A DNA stretch of 64,000 nt from Arthrobotrys musiformis. Lineage: Eukaryota; Ascomycota; Orbiliomycetes; Orbiliales; Orbiliaceae. The notes beneath the pieces were generated by a model, which saw only the letters and a program-made list of their open reading frames with translations, was not told the DNA's origin and ran no database searches. The translations under genes and the position numbers were made by a program. Numbering within the stretch: position 1 is the first letter of the stretch; each line of letters begins with the position of its first letter. Positions 1 through 10,147 of the stretch are shown here, piece after piece. The DNA lies in assembly GCA_036971715.1 (NCBI GenBank), contig JAVHJL010000001.1, positions 4,774,001 to 4,838,000 of the forward strand, given 5' to 3'.

Positions 1-2870
1 GTCCTCCGCTACATAATTCAAACGACGCTAGCATGCAGCACTTCCACCGGCAGCTGGCCACGACGACGGCTACGAACGAGACTCCCATTTCCTTCCCAGA
101 GGATATCCGTATTGTGCTCTCCTTACTACCATCAAGGGATTCGGGAGCGTTCTACCAAACTTCCACCCTGGTGGTCTGGGTACGAGACAACCAAACTTCA
201 TATTTCAGCCAAAACCCCAATCGTGGTGTACGTCCCAAGTACTGCAGTTCGGAAGAAATCAAGAATCGGTATCTCGAAGACCCAAAGCGCCCCGCTCTCG
301 GCTTCGGTCGGCCATGCACCACCATCAGCGTTCCATGAGCGGCATTTGATCATAAAAATAACCGGTTCATACGATGGCCAGACCCCTCACGGCAAGATTG
401 GATCGAAGACCGACTCCGAGTCCATCTGATGGACGAGGATATTGCTCTTACCGACAACTATCCTCACTCATCCAACATTTAACTTGTAACAACAAGCCCC
501 TGTGGCGCGGTTTATTGAAACCCAACTCCCTTGTTTTATTATTAGCAGATACTTCAGTCAGTTGGAATGTATGTTGGAATTTGAATATTCGCTATTTACA
601 ACTTTATTTACAAACACTAACTCAAATCTATTTTTGAAGAAGTATATTTACGTTTCAACCTATATTTCAACCGAGTTGTTGGTTTATTTACTAGTTTGGG
701 CTGGTATAAACTTGGTACTAGCCTATTAGCCGGCCTTCCTCTTGGGCGGAAGTATATATCTCGAAATTTGTGGAGATGCTTAGCCCCGAGCCTGTTTCCA
801 GATTTGAAGACTAGATCAAGATGCAACACGCTACGATGCTTAGGACTAGCTGGTTTGTTCTTTGGTTGGGAATTATGTACGCTGTCTAGGTGAAATTTCC
901 TTGTCTCGAATCTAGACCCGAACTTTCCCAAAAATTACGAAAATAGGTAGGTTATGAAATAAAACAAGCTGTCGAATACGATGTGCTCGCTACGTAAAAC
1001 ATTTAGTTAATCACAGTGGCTTCAATTTATCCTTCCTGCCGGCCTCCACATGCACAAGCTTCCTGTCCTCTAGTGCTTCCAACACTTCGACTACCCAGTG
1101 CAGCTCTGACAATCCTTCCGGACGATCGATTTAACCTTTTGGTCCCTGTTCACAGCATATTGATTTTACCGCGATATGCACCACAAAATATTTAGAAAAT
1201 TTTTACCACCACCCCTAGCTCTCAAAGATTTAGTGGGCGGCTCAACGCTAGCAGCGACCTGCACCACTTCGCCCTCATCACTTGACACACTGCTCAGCTA
1301 ACCTTTGCATACCAAGGAAGCGGGATTATTCTTCTTACATAATTTCACAAAGTAGTACATGTTCAAGTTTACGACCCGAAGTTGCAGGATCATAATGCTC
1401 CCCCGTTCCGAATACGAACCCCTCCGCGACACTCCCCGTTGCGTACCTATCGATCCATCCGTAGTGATTAATAGTGCCGAGTTGTCTCTGAACGGGCGGC
1501 TGTTGTAGTAGACACGATAAAGGCTTGTTGACATATGTCCAAGATGTGGGCAGAAGGCACAGAGCGTGTGGGGCGATAGTGGAAGCCGGCCGTATCTGGT
1601 TTTCGACAACAACTCAGAAGCCGCTTCTAGTGTTTTTATCGAAAAATTATCTTTCTCTCGACAATAGAACGGAGAGAAGGCTCATATCGCCACGGGTTCC
1701 ATCGCATACCCCGCCCCCCCTGTGCGCCGTTAGGAGTGTCGTATGCCTGGCAGCCTCGAAGCTTTCCGATTGGCCGTCTATATACATTTTGTCATTGACA
1801 ATATGAATCTCGGCTGCACGGCGAAAATACTAGCGTCGACCGGCTTGCCCGTATAAACATATATGCGTGGCACAGAGGTCTGACGACGGGTTGAATGTAC
1901 CTCCATTTTTCTGCCTGATCTGATGATCTAAACCCTAGGTTCGGTATCGTAACTCGGTACTGATATCGACGAACTGACATGGACTCTTGCCATTGTAATA
2001 TCGCATATCGATCGATCGATGTTTTTTTTTTTAAAAAAAATTCGTGAACAAACCATTCTTTCAAAAAATTATAGGTCTAAGCTACGTAACGTTACCTCAA
2101 TGCCTGGCCTAGGTACCTAAGTTACACAAGTCTGGCCTATCCGAATTGCGCGCGAAGCCGTGCCAAAAATACCACATCGTCAACGCATTAACCCAAATAC
2201 CTCGGCTCCCAGACCCCTCTTCTTCGAATATAAAAAAGAACCAAGGCAGCCGTCTCCAAAAATTTCCAGAATATCCAATACCAAGACCTGATTCGCCCTC
2301 AAAGTAATCACACAAAGTCCGAAAAAAACGACCCAGACGCTAGTTCCGTCGATCATAACTGCAACCGTACCGCCAATGTCTCATTCCAACCGGACACAGG
2401 CGGAACTAGCCAGCCCAAGCAAAGCGGGTCCCACGAGAACAACGCCTCCCCTTTAATTCACGGCCCCAGGAACTGGAAAACTCTCCTGCGTCGGCTTTAG
2501 TATCCCTTATCGAAAAAACACTATCGACAATATGAGTTTAGTGAGGGGAACAAGACAGCATTTTTGTCCTACCCCAAAAATTTAAAATAAAGGTTCGGGC
2601 GTGAAGCGCGTTTACGGTTCAAGGGGAAACCCACGAAAATGGCATTGGGCACTGACAAGACCTTTCCTTGGGTCACAAAAAGGGATCTGGGTTTGCTGCC
2701 AATGGCTCAATGCAGCATTTGTGGCGCCTGCAAGGTCCCCACAAATCAAATGCATGTATAACATTTTTGGGGGGGGGGCGGTCTATTTCCCTCTCTCTCT
2801 TTTTTTTTTCTTGTCTTCCGTTGAACATGGGAAATCGGTAAAAACCTTGGTTGTAGTTTCGTAGATTTGT
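1..2870. other. gene-free AT-rich stretch
   Basis: I find no supportable gene here. The open frames are short, overlap in several frames and lack introns or domain-like composition. A short open frame at 112-429 has protein-like runs but nothing I recognise. Simple sequence includes a run of ATCG units followed by T and A tracts at about 2007-2040 and a G10-type run near 2769. Confidence 0.5.
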
Positions 2871-2873
2871 GGG

Positions 2874-2881
2874 TATATAAA
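2874..2881 (+). promoter_or_regulatory. TATA box, probable promoter of the secreted-protein gene
   Basis: The sequence TATATAAA is followed by a pyrimidine-rich stretch (about 2900-2960), the usual layout of a fungal core promoter. It lies about 390 bases upstream of the ATG at 3269, which would imply a long 5' UTR. A second AT-rich stretch at about 3185-3208 is closer to the ATG and could be the real element instead. Confidence 0.4.
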
Positions 2882-3268
2882 GGGACGCCTATCTTACCCC
2901 TTTCCGGGATCGTTTCGATCGGTCGGCCTTTCTTTTCTTCTCTGTCTCCTTCATTTAGCTCGCGTGTTTGTGTGTCTGTGTGTTTCTAATTCTAGGGCGT
3001 CCTTTTTGTTGGGTTGCGTTTTTCCCTCCCCCTCTAGAACATCAGGCTGTGAGGCTTCCGTCTTTGTTGGAATATTCGAATATTCTGGACTCGAATTCTT
3101 CCAGTTGACAGCTGTCCACACTTGTGAGGTTCTTATACAGCCACCTTGAGCATATCTAGTCCCTGTTTCTTTTTTTCTTTTCTTTTATAAATATATAAAT
3201 ATATAAAACCAGGCAAGGAAAAGGGAAGAAAAAGAGAAAGGAAATTTTAAAACAAAAGAACCAAAAAA

Positions 3269-4257
3269 ATGTGGATACAGACTATCATCCTTTTGATCGG
3301 CATTACTGCCAAGTCGGTACTGTCAGCACCAACAATACCTATAGTGGAAGATGTTCTTCCCTACGCGGTTGGTCTGATCGGCGGTATAATCGATCGAACG
3401 AGCAATGCGGCCAGCAGTGGGATCGTAACGGGTATGAATATTCACGGGTACATCACACCTGGTGGACCGGTTTTCAATTTCACGGGCCCGCTTGAAGTAT
3501 GCAAACCTTTTCTCCCTTTTTATTCGAAGTTACTACTTGGGAATATTCGAATATGTAGAATCTAATTATTGCCTTCCGTTCTTTTTCCTGTTTGGAAAAT
3601 TTATAGGAGATTATCCCGCAAATCCAGGAACTTTATCCAGACTGGGACCCGACAGCGCCGACCCCGACTACATCTGAGGACGTACGTATCTTCATCCTCA
3701 ATAGATAAACATCTCATAAATCAGAGCTTGCTAATAGGTTACGCAAACGAACAGCCCACCAAGGTAAAACGTTACTTTCAAAACCGCCCCACCTGCTTCA
3801 AAGTCGTCGGATGGAACACAGGACGCGCGGGTGCATACGGACAGGCAGCTTACCTAGAAGCGCTAGGCGAGCATACGATGTACTACACCCTTTCTTATCC
3901 CCCTCTCTTATACTAATATTGCGGGTATTAATTATGTGCGATATGATAGGTGCGGAGCAGAAGCCAGGTCTTGTGCGAGAACGGGGTGTAATCAGAATTC
4001 TGCGGTTGACTTGTGTAACGACGTATGTTCCACCCCATTCACTTACCTGCCCCAAGACTGATTTAGTCTAATTAACGATGATATGGATATAGCGAACGAC
4101 AAAGGTAGACATAACATGCCCCCGCGTCGGGCGTGCGGCGAAGGAAATCGCAAAGGACTGCCTGTACATTTATAACGGCGAGGAGACGACAAGAGGGCAG
4201 TGGTTCGACACGACGGGGTACAACGTCGTCGTGAGAAAGTGTCTGCAGCAGTTATAA
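3269..4257 (+). CDS. small secreted cysteine-containing protein, function unknown
   Basis: Model: join(3269..3496, 3607..3685, 3738..3879, 3950..4022, 4093..4257), 228 aa. The first 19 or so residues form a signal peptide ending near a VLSA|PT cleavage site, so the product should be secreted. The rest matches a widespread, uncharacterised fungal secreted family by its motif order: a Cys before a GW..(A).Y..AAYL segment, then a CGA..SCARTGCNQNSAVDLCND block, then a C...G..A..I...C segment, then GGQ/GQWFDT.GYNVVVR and a final Cys. Five exons join in frame with GT/AG borders. The exon 2 donor was taken at 3686 (GTATCT) rather than 3682, because only that choice keeps exon 3 open. The last exon uses the acceptor at 4091-4092. 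Role unknown. Small secreted Cys proteins are often effector candidates, but that is inference. Confidence 0.72.
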
Positions 4258-4568
4258 TACTTTTCCTTATATATCTATATTTTTTTATATATATTTTCTC
4301 GCACTTGTCTTTGTTTTTACCGGGTTTCGGTCAGTTCTTTGTCGAGTCTTGTCTGTTGCATTTTTTTGTTTCGTTTCAGCTATTTGCTTTTGACAGGCGC
4401 AAAGGGATCGGGATTCAGGGACATGGCCCTGGAATGGGACTGGGTACAATATCAATGTTTTTTCTGGGATCATTCTACACTATCGGCCCGATGTCCAGTA
4501 TGTTACGAAGCTATACGAAGCCAATACACCAGATTACCCGATAAGGTAATAGTATAAATATAAACCTT

Positions 4569-4609
4569 CCCTATCCGGAAGTTTTCTGTTCCAAAACTTC
4601 CGGATAGGG
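4569..4609. repeat. perfect 17-bp inverted repeat (stem-loop)
   Basis: Arms 4569-4585 and 4593-4609 are exact reverse complements around a 7-base loop. The element lies about 310 bases after the secreted-protein stop codon and 227 bases before the alpha/beta hydrolase ATG, both on the + strand. It could be a transcript-end structure, part of a leader, or a miniature transposon remnant. Confidence 0.85.
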
Positions 4610-4835
4610 CAATTCTGAGACGTCCCTCGTCGGAAGGAGTCTGTGGTACGTCACGCTTAATGTTATGTTCCACAGCCACGACGATTTCCGTCGGAACTCC
4701 ACCCTCCCGAAATCTCTATCAACCACCACGAGCGCCATGTGATAAAGACACAAAAAGCATCACCAATGCCCTCCTTCGCCCTCATCGAACCCTCCCAATT
4801 GCCGCGATATACCAAGTACTTCTGCCCCGTAAACA

Positions 4836-6140
4836 ATGACGCTGCGTACCAAACTCGCTGCCTTCCACGCCCGCATCCATTCCCATCGTAGTACTCACCA
4901 CCACTTCCACCTCCCCCACCTCAGGCACAAATCCTCAAAGGACTCCAAGGACAAAGAAAACGACCGATCCTCATCATCATCTCCGTCTAAGAAATGTGCT
5001 CCCAAACTTCCCTCTCCGCCACATCGGAACCGCGACTCCCTCTCTTCAACAGCGAGTAGCACTAGTTTATCAGGACCGCCCTCGCCGGTATTGACACTCC
5101 TCCTCCCAGTCCCCTCCCATCAGACACATACGATCGAAGCACGCGTTTACCACCCCGATTTCCCATCCACATACGGTCTTTCCCGCCATACACCCCGGAA
5201 GGCAGCGGTATTAGCACACCCCTACGCCCCCCTCAGCGGGAACTGGGACGATCCGGTCGTCCTATCGCTCGTATCACTCCTAACCAAAAAGGGATGGGTA
5301 GTAGCAACCTTCAACTTCTGCGGTGCCGGTAACTCGAAGGGCAAGACTTCATGGACGGGTACTCGCGAAAAGGAAGAGTTTGCGGTTGTCACCGGGTTTT
5401 TGGTTAGATATGTGGAATGTATCGACCCCCACACTTTTACCATCCCCGCTGCGACGGCGGGTCCAGCTGAGGGAGAGGTGAGGGAGAAGCAACCGATTAA
5501 GGTACTGCTGGCAGGCTACTCCTACGGATCGTTAATAGCCTCTCGAACCCCGCCCGCAAGTCACGTTTTAAAATCTCTGGATGTGGATATACTGGCCTAC
5601 GCCACCCGAACGGCCTACGAATGGGCCAGTACCGAGAAGCGGAGAAGTTTTGCCATGACTCGCGGTGCGGCTGCGGGGCGGAGCGTATGGGCCGACTGCG
5701 ACGATCAAGATGAGCAAGAAGGGGAACAGTCGGGGAGTAGGGACGTAAGCGCGAAGGTTAATTACACCGTACAATCTGCGACGGAGTCTTCGTGGCTGCT
5801 TGTATCACCGCTTTTACCGCCTGTTTCTATGTTTCTTAATATTCCCAATCCATTATCTTGGTTCCATCCCGCCAACAAAAATAAGGAGGGAGAGGAAGAA
5901 GAGGAGGTAGAGGATGAAAGGGACGTCCTGGCGGTTTACGGGACGGACGATATGTTCACCGGCGTGGGGAAGTATAGAACCTGGGTGAATGGGAAGGTAG
6001 AAAGGTCTGGCGGTAGGTTTAAAGGCGTAGAAGTAGACGGGGCGAGCCATTTTTGGGCGCAGGAAGAAGAATGGACAGTGAAGCTTAAAGAGGCGGTCAG
6101 TGGGTGGATTGACGAAAAACACCCCGCCAACTCGGTTTGA
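4836..6140 (+). CDS. alpha/beta hydrolase-fold protein
   Basis: Single-exon gene, 434 aa. After a basic, His/Ser-rich, probably disordered N-terminus (residues 1-90) comes an alpha/beta hydrolase fold. Its features are an AHPYAPLSG..DDPVV segment, the GWVVATFNFCGAGNSKGKT strand-turn, the nucleophile elbow G-Y-S-Y-G-S (Ser near residue 229), an acidic loop, a VYGTDDMFTG acid segment and a GASHFW histidine. This layout resembles the fungal KANL3/Tex30-like and dienelactone-hydrolase-like group. The substrate cannot be inferred. The region between the elbow and the acid residue is long and rich in Glu (about residues 345-365), probably a lid or loop. There is no signal peptide or membrane segment, so it is probably cytosolic. 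The start is the first ATG of the frame. An earlier ATG at 4766 is in another frame. Confidence 0.8.
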   Translation: MTLRTKLAAFHARIHSHRSTHHHFHLPHLRHKSSKDSKDKENDRSSSSSPSKKCAPKLPSPPHRNRDSLSSTASSTSLSGPPSPVLTLLLPVPSHQTHTIEARVYHPDFPSTYGLSRHTPRKAAVLAHPYAPLSGNWDDPVVLSLVSLLTKKGWVVATFNFCGAGNSKGKTSWTGTREKEEFAVVTGFLVRYVECIDPHTFTIPAATAGPAEGEVREKQPIKVLLAGYSYGSLIASRTPPASHVLKSLDVDILAYATRTAYEWASTEKRRSFAMTRGAAAGRSVWADCDDQDEQEGEQSGSRDVSAKVNYTVQSATESSWLLVSPLLPPVSMFLNIPNPLSWFHPANKNKEGEEEEEVEDERDVLAVYGTDDMFTGVGKYRTWVNGKVERSGGRFKGVEVDGASHFWAQEEEWTVKLKEAVSGWIDEKHPANSV

Positions 6141-6669
6141 GCGGTAATTTTCGAGACTGATCTTGATACGTTTTTTGGGATGACTTTATCGTTACGAGAG
6201 CGGGAGTTTTTTCTTTTATTAGCATATATTGGTTTATAGATAGATGGATGAGACATGGGATTGATGGATGGCTGGGCCAGCATCGTAGATATACATGTAT
6301 ACACAGCTGCATTGCACGGTTTCCCACCGCGCACCTGCAACTGACATAATGATATATACTTAAGAACTAATACATTATCGAATACTCGACCACATTTAAC
6401 CCTCCGCCTCTCCTCGAGTAGCGCGCGGCTATACTCAATACAGACATGGACGTGCGCCCAGCACTACCACTTGCGTCCGAGTGATATAGAAAGCAGAACA
6501 ATGCATATTTAGTGCGTCGTACTTGTCGCATACTTGCATTGCTCGTATCTACGAGGATGGGCGATGCTTGGCCTAGTCAATATATAATTTAATTTCTGGG
6601 CTCTCCTCCTTGATCCATTCCCTTTCGATGTAGACACAGCAGGAATACATTCCAAAATATAGAAATCAC
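6141..6669. other. intergenic region before the kinase gene
   Basis: Nothing recognised beyond AT-rich sequence. Both neighbouring genes are on the + strand, so it holds the 3' end of the hydrolase transcript and the kinase promoter. A TATATAAT stretch at about 6581-6588 is a possible core promoter element, about 85 bases before the kinase ATG. Confidence 0.4.
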
Positions 6670-8280
6670 ATGTTCGGACTCATCAGAAAGGCTCTTCGCC
6701 CACAACTTCAGCGGTCACCATGGCTATCGAGGTTGTTCAAACCGCCCCAGGATCCAGAGTCCACAGAACCGCCCCATCCCAGCAGCGAGGATGCAAATAT
6801 CGCAAACCACTCTGTCCCCGGTGGGTTTCATCCCGTTTCACTCGACGACAAATTCAATTCTGGTAAATACACTGTGCTGAGGAAGTTGGGATACGGACGA
6901 TTCTCCACCGTCTGGCTGGCGAGGGATTCAGAGTATATATTCCAAATTCTGCTCCAATAAAGTTATCCTCACTTACATATTATGTAATAGAGCGGAGAAA
7001 TTCGTAGCCCTCAAGATCCTGAGAGCCGATTGCTACGACGGTAAAAAGGATATCTTTGAATCTGAAATCCTTTCCAAGATAACGCAACAATCGGAGAAAA
7101 GTACCCATCCAGGTCGACGCCATGTTTCAAGTTTACTGGATACATTCAAACACGAAGGGCCGAATGGGAATCATGTGTGTTACGTATTCGATGTACTGGG
7201 GCATAATCTCGGCCACCATACTTGGCAGTTCGAAAGAGCGAGGATACCCTTTAGGAGTGTCAAGTTGATTACGAAACAGGTGCTTTTGGCGTTAGATTTT
7301 TTGCATACGGAGTGTGGGGTTATTCATACCGGTATATATGACTTCTCATCTATTCTCGCGGTAATCCGGTCCACGATGCTAATCTAGATGGAGTAAACAG
7401 ATTTGCAACCGTCGAATATGCTCCTGGAGCTCGAGAATCCAGAAGGTGCCATCAAGAAATACCTCTATGAAACCTCTCCGCGGATACATCCCAAAAATGG
7501 GGCTCTGTTGCACGAAGCTATCAGCACATCTGACATTGATACCATAAAAGAACCTCGTATCCGCCTCATCGACTATGGTGTTTGTAAGCTCCATCCTTTC
7601 CACGTTCCCTATACTTCATAAACTGAGCTATCAGCATCATGGATCGATAACCACCTCACGGAATGGATCCAACCCTCGGCCCTCCGCGCGCCAGAAGTCA
7701 CGATACGTGCACCGTGGGATGAATCGGTAGATATTTGGAGCCTTGGATGTTTGGTAAATAAAAGACTAAGACGGTCTATTCTCCAAACAAGTTGATTTTC
7801 TTTTTTTCAGTTTCTTATTATTGATTTTTGTGATAGGTACCTGAGTATACGCATGGAATAATCCCTTTCCACAGCAAGGGTTCAGAGGATGGAATCTGGA
7901 AGGGGATCGACTTGCATTTGGCGAAGGTGATGGGGACTGTGGGACCCTTCCCTCGTGAACTTTTGGAGAAGGGGAAGCGCGCGCATGAATTTTTTGATAA
8001 GGATGGCATGTAACCCCCCTTCTAATATGTCTAACTCATCAAGCTAGTTTTGTTTTTAGTTAACACGAGACTAGGGAATCTCCTCGAGGGCCGGAAGCCG
8101 ATAACGATAAGTTGGAAAGAACTTCTCGATGGACCGCCGCCGTTGGATAGGCCGGAAGGTATGAGTGATTCCGAAGTATCGGCTTACATTGACTTTTTGT
8201 CGAATATACTCGTCATCGATCCGAGCCGGCGGAAGACGGCGGCGCAATTGCTGCAGCATGAGTGGCTCCAGAATGCATAA
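6670..8280 (+). CDS. SRPK-like serine/threonine protein kinase
   Basis: Model: join(6670..6932, 6991..7331, 7401..7583, 7635..7753, 7837..8005, 8060..8280), 431 aa. It is a compact kinase of the fungal SR-protein-kinase-like type. In order it has a glycine loop LGYGRFSTVWLA, the VALK lysine, the ESEIL helix-C glutamate, the catalytic loop HTDLQPSN, a DYGV motif at the DFG position, SALRAPEV, DIWSLGCL, and the C-terminal DPSRRKTAAQLLQHEWL segment. Compared with a standard kinase, HRDLKPxN is replaced by HTDLQPSN and DFG by DYG. Such changes occur in fungal SRPK-like paralogues, so activity is plausible but not assured. The usual SRPK insert is short. The fifth intron only joins in frame if it starts with GC (GCATGT at 8006). 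Fungi carry many such paralogues and their substrates are mostly unknown. Confidence 0.82.
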
Positions 8281-8832
8281 CTCAAATTTCAAAAATCTAG
8301 AACTTTGAGCCCCACGCGCATAGTTTTCTGCAGGACTGAAGCTCTTAGTGGGGGGCGATATCGCGCCATGTTGGATTTTATGCAAGTTTACCGATTGTAG
8401 ATATTAACAACTTCACACCCTCAAAACCTGTATATACACACACTCACAAGAAACCTAATCCCCTCTAAATGTACATAAAATACAATTCCCTCTACCTCAA
8501 GGATCCAAGTAAATATAGATAATCCAACGGAAGCGGGGTACTCCAATCGCACTCGCAACATAAAACTTACCATCCGGATCCCGTTGCAGATGCATATGGA
8601 GAAAATATGCACGCCATATAACCTTCATGGATATCCATGAACTCCGGGTATACATACCCTCTTCAGCAATACCAAAAACCACAAACAGCTATACTCAACT
8701 CCGGCTCATTCGAGTATTAAATACCCCGTAGATTCCTTCCATTGCATCTATAGTATTTTCGTAAACACTTTTTTTTCTTTCAAAATATTATATTAAATTA
8801 ATTGTTGACGGGTTATATTAATATATTGCAAG
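8281..8832. other. intergenic region, kinase to lectin-like gene
   Basis: AT-rich spacer between two + strand genes. I see no gene. The stretch just before the next ATG (about 8783-8830) is very AT-rich and may hold its core promoter. Confidence 0.4.
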
Positions 8833-9946
8833 ATGGTTTTCTTGAGTCAATATGCAGTCGTAGTCACCGGCAGGGGAAACTGGCTGGTACTCCCCCCCCC
8901 CCTCCCCTCCACTGTCGGCCCCACTAACTAGTAGATAATATAGATGCTCTACTTCCAACGCCCCTCCGGCGCAATCTGGGAAGGCAGATGGGCTAAAAAA
9001 CACAATACCACCCCAACCGCCTCCGACGAAACCTGGTTCTTCCGCGAAGTCGTCGCCGCAGAAGACGTAGCATCAAAATCCCCCATCGCGGCAGTAATGT
9101 TCCCAGACGACGACATCAGAGTATTCTACGTGAACCCGCAGATGGTAATCCACGATATCCGCATAAAGGAGGATGCCGTCATACCCGGTGAATTCGGGGC
9201 GTTGAAGATTAAACTGGAGGAGGACTGCTTCATGACCGCGGGCGCATTGAACTGGAACGCTGCTAGCGTCGGGTATGCCCATCTTCTCCAACCCCCATGA
9301 AGTTCTGTCTAACGATGATGAAAGAATCTACCTCCCCGGCCGCGACGGCCGTTTCAAAAACTACTTGAAGAGAGCCACCTGGGACCCCTTCGGCCCCTTT
9401 CCCGCAAGCTTCCAAATCAACCGTACCTCCCCGGTATCCTACACCAATCCCCATCCCTGGAAATGGCAAAGCCCCGCCGTGCGCGTATTCCACACCACCC
9501 CATCCCACGAAATAAACTGCCTATCGTGGAATAACAACCCCACAGGATGGCACATAATGCCCGAGAAACCCCCCTTCCCGGCATCATCAACCTCCAGATT
9601 CGCGGTAGCGAGCCAGAGTACCCGCGGTAAAGACCGAGACCACGTTACCGCGGCAGAGACACTGATGTTATTCGTCGCCGATGTGGGGAATTTGGAGTGG
9701 TCGAGGAAGATCGGCGAGAGGAAGTGGACGAGCGTTGGGGAGCTGGGGAGTGTGAGGTATGGAACTTTCATTGCGGCGGGTTGTGCGAGGGATTCGGATG
9801 GTGGGGAGGATGTGCATGTTTTCACCGCTGGGTTGGAGCAATCGACGAATTTCGTGCATAGGTTTCTTAGAGGTGGGGTTTGGGAGCAGAGGGAGGTCGT
9901 GCCGTTCATTGAAGGGGAGCCCGATGTCGAAGTGGACGATGAGTAG
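8833..9946 (+). CDS. fucose-specific-lectin-like beta-propeller protein
   Basis: Model: join(8833..8886, 8944..9272, 9325..9946), 334 aa. The protein has repeated blade-like motifs: LYFQRPSGAIWEGRW, IAAVMFPDDDIRVFYV, IYLPGRDGRFKNYL and AVRVFHTTPSHEINCLSW. This alternation of I/L-R-V-Y/F-Y and a W-ending strand is typical of the fungal fucose-specific lectin family (six-bladed propeller, about 310-340 aa). No signal peptide is seen, as in cytosolic fungal lectins. The first exon (18 codons) is inferred. Its intron has a pyrimidine-rich body with a C run and an ACTAAC branch point 15 bases before the AG. The second intron (52 bases) also carries TCTAAC close to its acceptor. The repeats are divergent, so sugar binding is uncertain. 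The alternative start is the ATG at 8944. Confidence 0.5.
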
Positions 9947-10147
9947 TTTCCTATATTAGTTACTAATATTGGGATACGAAGATGCTCAGAAAGGGAAAAT
10001 GGTATTCACAGCCTAGTTATACACATAAAAAAAAGTAATCCCATGACAAAAAAAAGTAATAGTCTAAAACATTATTACCCATACGTAAAAAAAAGAAAGA
10101 CGAGGGCCACCTCCCTAGCCAGACATTACTCCCCCAAAGATGGTATT

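Noticed and set aside
4766..4835. An ATG at 4766 followed by a protein-like run upstream of the alpha/beta hydrolase
   Set aside because: It is in another frame from the hydrolase, and joining it would need an intron removing the hydrolase's own N-terminus. The single-exon model from 4836 is simpler.
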